A stretch of DNA of 33,302 bases from CAYHOI01 sp964358175 (GTDB lineage Bacteria; Margulisbacteria; Riflemargulisbacteria; GWF2-35-9). The notes below the pieces were generated by a model that was not told where the DNA came from, ran no database searches, and was given only the letters and a program-made list of their open reading frames with translations. Positions 17,291 to 24,737 of the stretch are shown here, in pieces (the stretch's first letter is position 1; each line of letters starts with the position of its first letter). Location: contig CAYHOI010000009.1 of assembly GCA_964358175.1 (NCBI GenBank), forward strand, positions 1-33,302, read 5' to 3'. The translations under genes and the position numbers were made by a program.

Positions 17291-19050
17291 CGCTTCTGCT
17301 CCCGATCCAATTGTATTTTCTTTGACATTTCCATTTCTAACTGTGTCCCAAACAACACATCAGCCTGCTTTGCTCCCAACAGTGCCTCATCATAACGCTT
17401 CAGGGCAAATAAACTCTGAACAGCTCCATAATGAGCATCCACAGATTGATTTCCCTTCGGGAAAGTTGTCAGACACAGACGATAGGTCTCAAGCGCCTTA
17501 TCATACTGTTTCATATTGAAGTAAGTATCTGCGAGAAGAATCATCGAAGGCTCTTCAGCCTTTCTCAAAATCAACCTTTCAAGCGCATCGATCACACGAT
17601 CATACCGCTCCAAGGCCAAGTTATTTTCAATCATCATCTTCTCAGCTTGACGCTGTTCGGTTAAATCGGAAGTTTGAGACAAATAGGCCATCAAAAAAAT
17701 ATTGGAGGCGTCATACTGTCTCAGCTTGCTTTGTACCCACGCCAAACTGAATAATACCTGCGAATACAATATTGGATAAGTGCTCTTGCGCGATTCTAAG
17801 GCATTAAGCACCGTCGTATAGTCCATTGCAGCATCCTTATAAGCGTGCAGATTGAAGTGGGCATCCCCCATTTTGATGAGGGATGTCAGGCGAAGGGACT
17901 CATCATTTGAACGGCTCAATCGGGCAAATTGATCTTTCGCTACGATATAATTTTTCTGGTTATACTGGCTCCATGCCAGAGCGTAGATAGCCGATTGTTC
18001 AAGGGCAGACCCTGGCTTTGCATATCGTAAAACTGTCTGATAACTCTCAACCGCTTTTGCATAAAGCCCGCGAGCATCGTATAAATTCCCAATAGCCAGG
18101 GCAGCAACAGAGTAAGTCTGCTGAACAGAGGAGAGCTTCTCCATGGCGTACTCGGATTGGCCAAGTTTGTACGCAGACAGCCCCTCATAGAGCTTAAGCA
18201 ATGGCTCATAGACCTTGGTAGCATGGGTGGATCGAAACTGGGCTGCTCGTTCAAGCACAGAGGGATAATCCTTGAGGAAAAATTTAACTTCTAACAACCG
18301 AAAAGCCTTTTCTGCCATGAACTCCGGCACTGCCGGCAAGGCCTCAAAGGCTTCCTGCGAGTATTCATACTGGCCAGCTTTAAGGGATTTGAGCGCACGG
18401 GCATACGATACCCAAACATCCGAGCTGACCAGACCGGCCTTCGAGAAGTGATCCAAGGCAGCATCATAGTTTCCGGTCACGAGGTTGTTCCACCCCAAAA
18501 GGGCTGTAAGATAGGGATCCCCCACCGAAAATTTCACGGCTCCTGACTGCTTGAGGTACAGTGCGTCTCTGAGTTCCTGAATAGCCGCTGAACCTTCCTC
18601 CATAGACATCTTATCCAAAGTTTGGAATTGGCCTTGACGGTAATAATCGACCGCCTGGAAAAGTGAAAGATTGATCTGCTGTTCAGAACGAAGCTTCCTG
18701 GCATCCAGAAAGGGCAAAAGCCTGTGAACCTCTGCCCAATGTCCAAGCTGATAATGGCTCAAGATCGCCGAATAAAGCATTTCACTGTCAGCAAGGTTTG
18801 GCGAAGGATACGCCTCAGCAAACCCTTGGGCGTAGGAGGCGTAGTCCTTTAAGAGAAATTGCTCTTTAAGCGTAAATGCTTGAGCATGACCGGCGTGGCT
18901 CCCAAATAATGGTGACTGACTCAGTAGCTTTAGGTGTTGCACCATCCCCCGTTCACCCAGGGACAGTCGCAAAGCCTCCGAACTTCCTCCAAAGGAAAAC
19001 AGGCACAACGCACCCGTTACCAGTCCAATTCTTACGTAAACTCTATACAT
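17287..19050 (-). CDS. Periplasmic TPR-repeat protein
   Basis: 587 aa. Residues 5-26 look like a signal peptide (GLVTGALCLFSFGGSSEA). There is no lipobox Cys. The remainder is a chain of tetratricopeptide repeats, clearest at about residues 180-215, 315-345, 350-380, 390-420, 425-460 and 500-570 (for example ALAIGNLYDARGLYAKAVES and LADTYFNMKQYDKALETYR). TPR arrays bind partner proteins. Here the likely partners are the barrel and TonB-like proteins encoded immediately downstream. The start codon overlaps the last codons of the DegV gene by 8 nt and the stop overlaps the barrel gene start, so all three are probably translated together. The precise role is unknown. Confidence 0.85.
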   Translation of the reverse strand: MYRVYVRIGLVTGALCLFSFGGSSEALRLSLGERGMVQHLKLLSQSPLFGSHAGHAQAFTLKEQFLLKDYASYAQGFAEAYPSPNLADSEMLYSAILSHYQLGHWAEVHRLLPFLDARKLRSEQQINLSLFQAVDYYRQGQFQTLDKMSMEEGSAAIQELRDALYLKQSGAVKFSVGDPYLTALLGWNNLVTGNYDAALDHFSKAGLVSSDVWVSYARALKSLKAGQYEYSQEAFEALPAVPEFMAEKAFRLLEVKFFLKDYPSVLERAAQFRSTHATKVYEPLLKLYEGLSAYKLGQSEYAMEKLSSVQQTYSVAALAIGNLYDARGLYAKAVESYQTVLRYAKPGSALEQSAIYALAWSQYNQKNYIVAKDQFARLSRSNDESLRLTSLIKMGDAHFNLHAYKDAAMDYTTVLNALESRKSTYPILYSQVLFSLAWVQSKLRQYDASNIFLMAYLSQTSDLTEQRQAEKMMIENNLALERYDRVIDALERLILRKAEEPSMILLADTYFNMKQYDKALETYRLCLTTFPKGNQSVDAHYGAVQSLFALKRYDEALLGAKQADVLFGTQLEMEMSKKIQLDREQKR

Positions 19051-20170
19051 CGAAGAGAGCGTTCACCGCCAAAGAGGCAGGGCCGAGATGCGCACACAGC
19101 ACAACACTTCCCTTTTGAACAAGAACGGGGATCTTATAAGCCTTTTCGAGCGTTATACGCAAAGCTTCCGATTGATCTTTGAGACGTGAGTGAGATATTC
19201 CAAGCATCTTTATTTTCAGTTTACAGGGTTCAACCTCCATTTTCAAGCGAGAAGACATCGTATTGATGGCATCTAACAAGTCCTTTGAACGAGACAGGAT
19301 TTTAAAAGTCGCCTCTCCTTTCTCGATCATCAGTACCGGTCTAAAATCCAAGGCTTCCCTGATCAGTGAACCAAAGGCCGACTCCATGTTCACCTGAAGC
19401 ATCCCAAGCATGGCAAGATTATTCAGGGATGTCATGGTTAGCACAAGCCAATTCCTAAGAATGAGCGCGTTGAGGTAGGACTCACACTCCTCCTGCGACG
19501 CACCCGACCTGACCTTCTCGCGTAAAGCAATCGCCAGCATTGTTAACGCCTGGCCCGCCGTTCGGGAGTCAAAAACACGAATGGAAACATCCTGAAATTT
19601 CTGGGCTGCCTCTTGTGCATGCCTTACCGTCGGACTGAAAGCCTCTCCCAAATGAATGGAGCAGATAACGCGGGCTCCTTCTTGAACCAAAGTGGAGTAA
19701 AGCGAGAAAAAGTCTTCCACCGTCGGAGGAGCCGTGGCAATTGCCACGGGTTGTTTCTTCTTTTGAGCCAATCGTTCATAAAAGTCCTCTTCATGAATAT
19801 TGACACCGTCCAAGAAAACTTTACGATCCAAATGTACATAAAGGGGGATCACATTTATTTCATTGCTGTTCGCCAAATCCGGATCAATGGACGAAGTGCT
19901 GTCTATCACGATCCGTATAGGGTTCGACTTGTGGGCGGGAGATTTCTTCTTTTTGCTCATCATCTCCTTGATCAATTCTAACGACAGTCCTTTGCTTTTG
20001 TAGTGGAGAATATCCTCTATCGTTTTCTCTACATCCGCACCGAAATTTCTACGTTTCCCTGCCGTACGAAATGCAGATTCCAAAAGCCCCTTCTCTTCCC
20101 AAAATCTCAAGGTTCGCGTGGTCAGCTTATACTTTTCAGCCAACTCTTTAATACGAACGATCTCTGACAT
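19043..20170 (-). CDS. MerR-type HTH fused to a DegV (fatty-acid-binding) domain
   Basis: 375 aa. Residues about 4-72 are a MerR-family winged helix (IKELAEKYKLTTRTLRFWEE, then GLSLELIKEMM). Residues about 83-375 are a complete DegV/FakB-type domain opening IRIVIDSTSSIDPDLA with ATAPPTVEDFF further on. DegV proteins such as FakB of Firmicutes bind fatty acids. A DNA-binding head suggests a lipid-responsive regulator rather than an enzyme partner, which is inference. The start at 20170 has GAGGAAG about 3 nt upstream. It follows the lptC-like gene by 52 nt and overlaps the TPR gene. Confidence 0.85.
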   Translation of the reverse strand: MSEIVRIKELAEKYKLTTRTLRFWEEKGLLESAFRTAGKRRNFGADVEKTIEDILHYKSKGLSLELIKEMMSKKKKSPAHKSNPIRIVIDSTSSIDPDLANSNEINVIPLYVHLDRKVFLDGVNIHEEDFYERLAQKKKQPVAIATAPPTVEDFFSLYSTLVQEGARVICSIHLGEAFSPTVRHAQEAAQKFQDVSIRVFDSRTAGQALTMLAIALREKVRSGASQEECESYLNALILRNWLVLTMTSLNNLAMLGMLQVNMESAFGSLIREALDFRPVLMIEKGEATFKILSRSKDLLDAINTMSSRLKMEVEPCKLKIKMLGISHSRLKDQSEALRITLEKAYKIPVLVQKGSVVLCAHLGPASLAVNALFDV

Positions 20171-20222
20171 GTCTTCCTCACGCTCCTCTTCGTAATGATG
20201 TTATCATGGATATCCGCTTACG

Positions 20223-21119
20223 TTAAATCCTTATTTCAGATCTTACATGCCCTTCGGCCGAAAAAGTGGACGCATCAAGATCCACTTCCACCAAGTCACA
20301 GCTGAAAGTTCGAGTCTTGTGCGTAACGCTCACGTGCCCCCGCAGCATCAGCACATGCCTCGTCAAATCCAGAGTTCCCTGGCCTGCGGTAGCTTTGAAA
20401 TCTGGCTTTGAGAACGAAACAGCTCCCCCCATTGAAAGCAGACTCTGATTGAAATTAAGCGTCATCGCTTGTGCCTGCATCTTCTGCTCACGCTGGATCA
20501 AACGAGTATTCGTAAAGCGGAATTCTCCACTCTCATTCATTCGGCATTCAGCCCCACTTGCGTTCAATTGTCGATCCTCAAGGATAAATCCTGCTCCGAA
20601 TATGGCTTGTCCAGTCTGGTCATCGACCACACCCTGAGGACTTCGCAAAACAGTTGTCCCCTTGCGGATGATGATATTGCCTGACAGAAGAACCTGTTTA
20701 CTTTTTTCATTAATACTTAACTCATCCACCGTCATATCTACTGAGGAGCGTAATTGAACCGATACCTTCATGAGCCTTAGTCGTCTCTCCTTGAAATGCA
20801 TCTCTCCCGACTGTGCGTTCAACTGCCTCAACAGGAGTCTCTGCTGGCGATCCCAAAGTTGTCCCTGATGAATACCCTTGAGGCGATAGCGATCATCTCC
20901 ATCCGATTGGGCTTGGCGAACCCCCAACTGCCAACGGGGGGAATCCTTCTCCCATCCTCTCAACATCAACCCCCTCAGCTCAAATGCGGGTCTAGCATCT
21001 GCAAATTTTGGCTCCAATTCATGTCCCGTATTTTGGAGAGTCCAGAAGCCAACCTGTATAAGCATAAGGAGAATGATTGCGCTGAAGGCGCAAATGGCGG
21101 TGGTTTTAATCGGGCTCAT
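20223..21119 (-). CDS. lptC: LptC-like LPS transport protein
   Basis: 298 aa from the ATG at 21119, chosen because it forms an ATGA overlap with the tldE stop and has CGGGGG just upstream. A longer frame from 21161 would add 14 residues inside tldE. Residues about 4-28 are one inner-membrane anchor (AICAFSAIILLMLIQVGFW). The rest is beta-rich periplasmic sequence of the LptC/OstA kind, with strands such as LSGNIIIRKGTTVLRSPQGVV and LRGHVSVTHKTRTFSCDLVEV. LptC bridges the LptBFG transporter to LptA. No other lpt gene is in the window. It lies in the fliE-tld run. Confidence 0.7.
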   Translation of the reverse strand: MSPIKTTAICAFSAIILLMLIQVGFWTLQNTGHELEPKFADARPAFELRGLMLRGWEKDSPRWQLGVRQAQSDGDDRYRLKGIHQGQLWDRQQRLLLRQLNAQSGEMHFKERRLRLMKVSVQLRSSVDMTVDELSINEKSKQVLLSGNIIIRKGTTVLRSPQGVVDDQTGQAIFGAGFILEDRQLNASGAECRMNESGEFRFTNTRLIQREQKMQAQAMTLNFNQSLLSMGGAVSFSKPDFKATAGQGTLDLTRHVLMLRGHVSVTHKTRTFSCDLVEVDLDASTFSAEGHVRSEIRI

Positions 21120-22471
21120 GCCCCCGAAACAGACAACTCCGAAATAAGAATCGAGGGGCAAATCATATTTCCACTGGTCGGAAATTGATCCACATCATTG
21201 GCAATTTCCTGGATCCGTCCCAAAACAGAAAGGATATCTCCTGCGATGGTAAACTGCTTTACCGGCCCCTGAATCACGCCAGCACGAACCAAATACCCCG
21301 TTGCCCCCACACTGAATTCGCCATTGACTGCATTCGCAGTATGCATCCCCATCACATTGGTCAAATAGAGAGATTCTCCTTGTGAGCGAGACAATAGCGT
21401 CTCACGAGAAACGGTTCCCGGTCGAACCACCAAATTGGTCGACCCAATGACGGGGCCTGCACCAAAGCCATGTCGCAAAGCATTCCCAGTCGAGGCTCGT
21501 CCTTCTCTCGCCGCAGTTTTACGATCATACAGGAATTCTTTGAGCTGGCCATTCTCAATTAGAACAGTTCGTTGTGCGGTACTGCCTTCCCCATCGAATG
21601 TCTGTGTCCCCAGGCCATCAGGAAGAATAGCATCATCGGTTAAAGTAAAGATCGGCGGAGCAATCTGCTCACCTTTTCGGCCAGCAAGAACCGACTTATG
21701 ATTTTGAACCTTATCCGCAGAAAACAGCCCCCCAAAAGTCCCTAGGAACTGTGCAAGCACATCATTGCGCATCACCACAGGGTAGAGTCCTGTTCTTAGG
21801 GGTGCGGCATTGAGCATCGAGTAGGCTTCATGGGCAATCTCTCGAGCCAGCCAGTCCATATCCAACTGCTGGTATCTAGGCCTGTATTGGGAAGCTGATC
21901 CGGCCTCCATACAATCCCCATCCTGAGCAATCACCTCCCCGCCAAACCCATAATAAACAGACTCCTGAAACATTGTTTTACTAAACTTGGTTCGATAAGC
22001 CAATCGATTTCTTGATTCAGAGTACCCTAAATGTTCGACAAGCTTAATCGCAGGATGCTTTGCAAAAATACCAGACTCGAGATCAAGAAGTTTTTGCACT
22101 TTATCTGAAATCGGAACCGTCTCAAAGGAGGAATCACATGGCACCTCAAGTAATGCAGGAACCACGCTATCTCCCATGCGAAAATATTCATCGGGAGGCA
22201 TGTACTTCAAGACGAATAATGCCTTCTCTATCAGGCGATCTGCATTGTCTAAATCCAGTCGATTACCATAAACCAGGCTAATTCGCTGGCCTTTCATTAA
22301 CCGGATTGCATATCCAACTTCAACGCTTTCTTTCAAGTCTTCGACTTCTCCGCCACGAACAGCAATATGCCGATCCTCGCTCCCCTCGAAATAAATATCC
22401 CAATTGTCCAACGCCTGCTTCTCCAAGCGAGAGCTTACATCGTCTAAGAAAGTTTCTTCTCTATTTTCCAC
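21116..22471 (-). CDS. tldE: TldE/PmbA metalloprotease partner subunit
   Basis: 451 aa, a usual length for TldE/PmbA. N-terminal region: RHIAVRGGEVEDLKESVEVGYAIR. C-terminal hallmarks: GLYPVVMRNDVLAQFLGTF, STAQRTVLIENGQLKEFLYD, TGNALRHG and the closing ISELSVSGA. As in other TldE proteins, the HExxxH zinc motif of TldD is missing at the equivalent place. TldD and TldE form a heterodimer that degrades unfolded peptides and matures some ribosomal peptides such as microcin B17. The start overlaps the tldD stop by 11 nt, and the stop overlaps the lptC-like start. The partner gene tldD is interrupted. Confidence 0.92.
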   Translation of the reverse strand: MENREETFLDDVSSRLEKQALDNWDIYFEGSEDRHIAVRGGEVEDLKESVEVGYAIRLMKGQRISLVYGNRLDLDNADRLIEKALFVLKYMPPDEYFRMGDSVVPALLEVPCDSSFETVPISDKVQKLLDLESGIFAKHPAIKLVEHLGYSESRNRLAYRTKFSKTMFQESVYYGFGGEVIAQDGDCMEAGSASQYRPRYQQLDMDWLAREIAHEAYSMLNAAPLRTGLYPVVMRNDVLAQFLGTFGGLFSADKVQNHKSVLAGRKGEQIAPPIFTLTDDAILPDGLGTQTFDGEGSTAQRTVLIENGQLKEFLYDRKTAAREGRASTGNALRHGFGAGPVIGSTNLVVRPGTVSRETLLSRSQGESLYLTNVMGMHTANAVNGEFSVGATGYLVRAGVIQGPVKQFTIAGDILSVLGRIQEIANDVDQFPTSGNMICPSILISELSVSGA

Positions 22472-23117
22472 CGATAACCAGCTCCCGTATTTTTAGCGTC
22501 GGCTGAGCATCACCCACCGGTACACAGTCATATTTCCCGCATATGCCAGGGATAAACGATTTATCATTCCCCACTCGCTCAATGTCCATGAGTACGGCAG
22601 GACCGTTCCCGATGAGGCTGGCTCCTTTGATGGCAGACCCAATTTTGCCTTTCTTAATCAAATAGCCTTCCGCCACTTCAAAGATAAACTCGCCGTTTGT
22701 TATATTCACCTGACCCCCGCCCATTTTGTTCACAAGAATCCCCTCCTCCACAGAATCGATAATCACCACGGGGTCATCCATCGTATCCTCGATAAAGGTA
22801 TTGCTCATTCGCGGAACCGGTTTACTATGATAGGACTCTCTCCGACCATTACCTGTGAGAGGAAGGCCCAAAAGCCCCCCATATACACGATCTGTCATAT
22901 AGCCTCGAAGTACACCATTTTCAATAAGAACCGTCCGACTGGGCCGAATCCCTTCATCATCGAACCCATAGCTTCCAAAAAGCCCTGGTATGGAGCCATC
23001 ATCCACGACCGTCACACACTCTGATCCCACCCGCTGTCCCACACGATTTTTGAAAATGGAGGTATCTTTGTAGATGAAATCGGCCTCCAAAGCATGTCCG
23101 CAGGCTTCGTGAATCAT
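22461..23117 (-). CDS. tldD: TldD metalloprotease, C-terminal part after an in-frame stop
   Basis: 218 aa beginning MIHEACGHALE. It carries the HExxxH zinc site of TldD (HEACGH), then VTVVDDGSIPG, SRTVLIENGVLRGYMTDR, GNGRRESY, MGGGQVN and the closing LKIRELVIGG. It is in the same frame as the N-terminal part. The only interruption is the TAA at 23141-23139, followed by RGISGGT and this Met. The bases encoding the Gly-Gly just upstream read AGGGGGG and could serve as a Shine-Dalgarno for reinitiation, though the spacing to the ATG is only 3 nt. It could be a pseudogene half, a reinitiated subunit, or the result of a base-call error. Confidence 0.85.
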   Translation of the reverse strand: MIHEACGHALEADFIYKDTSIFKNRVGQRVGSECVTVVDDGSIPGLFGSYGFDDEGIRPSRTVLIENGVLRGYMTDRVYGGLLGLPLTGNGRRESYHSKPVPRMSNTFIEDTMDDPVVIIDSVEEGILVNKMGGGQVNITNGEFIFEVAEGYLIKKGKIGSAIKGASLIGNGPAVLMDIERVGNDKSFIPGICGKYDCVPVGDAQPTLKIRELVIGGK

Positions 23118-23138
23118 CGTCCCCCCTGAAATCCCTCG

Positions 23139-23834
23139 TTAGACCACAGGCATTTTCCCCGTTGGGGCGGGTTTGGCTCCTAACATAAGAAGTGCACGTT
23201 TCACCACTTGATCAGACATTTCTTCTAATGGGAATTTCTTAAACAATTCTGCCCCGCCCGTCACCCCTGGGCCTTCGTAGGCCGTCTGAACTTCTGAGCC
23301 TTCTTTGGCTACCGCATGAACTGTATATCGCTCATAATCACGATCATCCTGGGCAACAAATCCCTCACTATTGACGATCCAAACACGCTTTCGAGCCTGA
23401 TAGTAGCTCAGGGTCGCCTGAGCAATCAATGAAGAGGCCTCTATCATCCGGCGTCCTGTTTTAAAGAACCCCTCAACCAATGGCTCATAGGAAGCCAGCG
23501 CAATAGGCAACACCTTTCCTGTGTAGAGTGTCTCATGAGAAACCTTGCTTCGAATAGGATCCCCTTCAGGAATGGATTCAATGATATTCTGCGCCTGTGC
23601 AACCAACTTCTCATGATTCAAGTCACTAGAGACCACACTGAAAGTTTTATCTCCACGGACAAGTCTGAGGTGAAGGCCTCTGTCTTCGCCAGTCTTGATA
23701 GATTTTAGAAGATTATTCTCTAGAACGAAGGAGAATAGATCCTCCTCCTCGTAATAAATCTCTGCGTAATTTCCACCTTTGGAAAGAAGAACATCCAGTA
23801 ATTTAGTCAGGAATGAGGCTTCCAGTTTCTCCAT
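23139..23834 (-). CDS. tldD: TldD metalloprotease, N-terminal part ending at in-frame TAA
   Basis: 231 aa matching the N-terminal domain of TldD (GGNYAEIYYEEEDLFSFVLE, LHLRLVRGDKTFSVVSSD, VWIVNSEGF) up to APTGKMPVV and then TAA. In TldD proteins the residue after PVV is normally Leu, followed by the glycine-rich turn and HExxxH. A single base change of TTA to TAA explains the stop. Read through, the full protein would be 457 residues, a normal length. The ATG at 23834 lies 3 nt after the fliE stop, with AGGT upstream. Confidence 0.88.
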   Translation of the reverse strand: MEKLEASFLTKLLDVLLSKGGNYAEIYYEEEDLFSFVLENNLLKSIKTGEDRGLHLRLVRGDKTFSVVSSDLNHEKLVAQAQNIIESIPEGDPIRSKVSHETLYTGKVLPIALASYEPLVEGFFKTGRRMIEASSLIAQATLSYYQARKRVWIVNSEGFVAQDDRDYERYTVHAVAKEGSEVQTAYEGPGVTGGAELFKKFPLEEMSDQVVKRALLMLGAKPAPTGKMPVV

Positions 23835-23837
23835 GCG

Positions 23838-24137
23838 CTAGACCTGAGTACGCATCAGCTCCTGATAACCCTCCACGAGCTTGTTGCGAATCTGCATCAT
23901 ATAGTTGAGCGACATGCCCGCCTCTTCTACAGCGATCATCACATCATGCAAATCCGCAGACTTATCCACGGCGAAATTCTGGGTCATGCTGTCAGAGCGG
24001 TTAAGCAATGCATTGGTAGATTCAAAATTATCTTTGAGAATTGAAGAAAACTCCGAAACAAAATCGGACTTTCCCCCAAGCCCCTTCAGCCCAAGACCTG
24101 AACTCAACCCCCCGATAGAACTAATCAACTCTGACAT
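23838..24137 (-). CDS. fliE: FliE, flagellar hook-basal body junction protein
   Basis: 99 aa, the usual FliE length. The C-terminal half has the family signature: DLHDVMIAVEEAGMSLNYMM followed by IRNKLVEGYQELMRTQV. The N-terminal part is Gly/Ser-rich with FSSILKDNFESTNALLNRSD. FliE links the MS ring to the rod and is exported by the flagellar type III apparatus. It usually sits with flgB/flgC and fliF. Here it instead leads an operon of tldD, tldE and lptC. The start has AGGGGGAAATC before the ATG and a good promoter upstream. Confidence 0.88.
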   Translation of the reverse strand: MSELISSIGGLSSGLGLKGLGGKSDFVSEFSSILKDNFESTNALLNRSDSMTQNFAVDKSADLHDVMIAVEEAGMSLNYMMQIRNKLVEGYQELMRTQV

Positions 24138-24170
24138 GATTTCCCCCTACCCACTACACCCGCAAAATTA

Positions 24171-24198
24171 ATTATACGTATTTTCACTTAAGACGCAA
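24171..24198 (-). promoter_or_regulatory. Sigma-70-type promoter of the fliE operon
   Basis: On the minus strand a perfect TATAAT (24176-24171) lies 16 bp after TTGCGT, a three-base-start match to TTGACA. The -35 overlaps the end of the small RHH gene. Expected transcription start is near 24164, about 27 nt before the fliE ATG, leaving room for the AGGGGG ribosome site. Confidence 0.55.
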
Positions 24199-24357
24199 GC
24201 CCTTGGTTCCGACACTGCCACGTTCATTTTGAATCAGCCTTTTTACATAACCTGACATGGAAGTCTTGCTTAAATAGGCCTGCAAGCGAACAAATTCATA
24301 TTCCTCGGTCGAAACCGTTACATTAATTGCAAGCCGTTCAGATTCTTTTTTTGACAT
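24184..24357 (-). CDS. Small ribbon-helix-helix (CopG-like) protein
   Basis: 57 aa from the ATG at 24357 to TGA at 24184, shorter than common ORF cut-offs. The chain MSKKESERLAINVTVSTEEY continues EFVRLQAYLSKTSMSGYVKRLI. This fits a ribbon-helix-helix DNA-binding fold: a short basic N-tail, one alternating beta strand (INVTVST), then two helices around a turn. Such proteins are small dimeric repressors, often antitoxins, but no toxin gene adjoins. Its 3' end contains the -35 of the fliE promoter. The Shine-Dalgarno is weak (AAGAG). It could regulate fliE or the upstream sigma gene. Confidence 0.6.
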   Translation of the reverse strand: MSKKESERLAINVTVSTEEYEFVRLQAYLSKTSMSGYVKRLIQNERGSVGTKGLRLK

Positions 24358-24365
24358 TATCTATA

Positions 24366-24464
24366 CTCTTGCGAAAATGGGTTTCGCCGTTGTCATTCGT
24401 CGCTCATTTACGCACAGTAAACGTCGCTCCTCATTCCTAGCCGAAAAACCATTTTCGCTAAGAG
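24366..24464. repeat. Imperfect long inverted repeat with internal hairpin
   Basis: CTCTTGCGAAAATGG... (24366-24389) pairs with its near-complement ending ...CCATTTTCGCTAAGAG (24440-24464). Inside the loop is a second small hairpin TTTAC-GCACA-GTAAA (24407-24421) flanked by direct CGTCGCTC copies. It looks like a small non-coding mobile or structured element, sitting just upstream of the RHH gene. Confidence 0.5.
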
Positions 24465-24479
24465 CAACAAAAAACCAAA

Positions 24480-24516
24480 AACTATCCGGCAGGTATCCAT
24501 ATTCTGAACACCTGCC
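24480..24516 (-). terminator. Probable terminator after the sigma-factor gene
   Basis: Stem GGCAGGT/ACCTGCC (24488-24494 with 24510-24516), loop 15 nt, followed on the minus strand by a T-rich stretch (TAGTTTTTGGTTTTTTG). It lies about 220 nt past the stop at 24738. Apart from this hairpin I see nothing coding between 24517 and 24737. Confidence 0.4.
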
Positions 24517-24737
24517 CTCAGTTTCCCCCCTGTGCAATCCCCCTGTCAACGCAACATTTTGTTCAAATGTTGTTCTCTAACACTACGCTAGAAATAGACC
24601 CTTGTCAAATTGAAGGCACCCATTTCAACGCTTCAACATTACAACACTTTTACGAGTTCCACCAAGAATTGTGTGGTTAGCTAAGATAACTAGTGGTGGA
24701 ACACCATAAATAGTGATGAAGTCAGCTCCTGATTACG

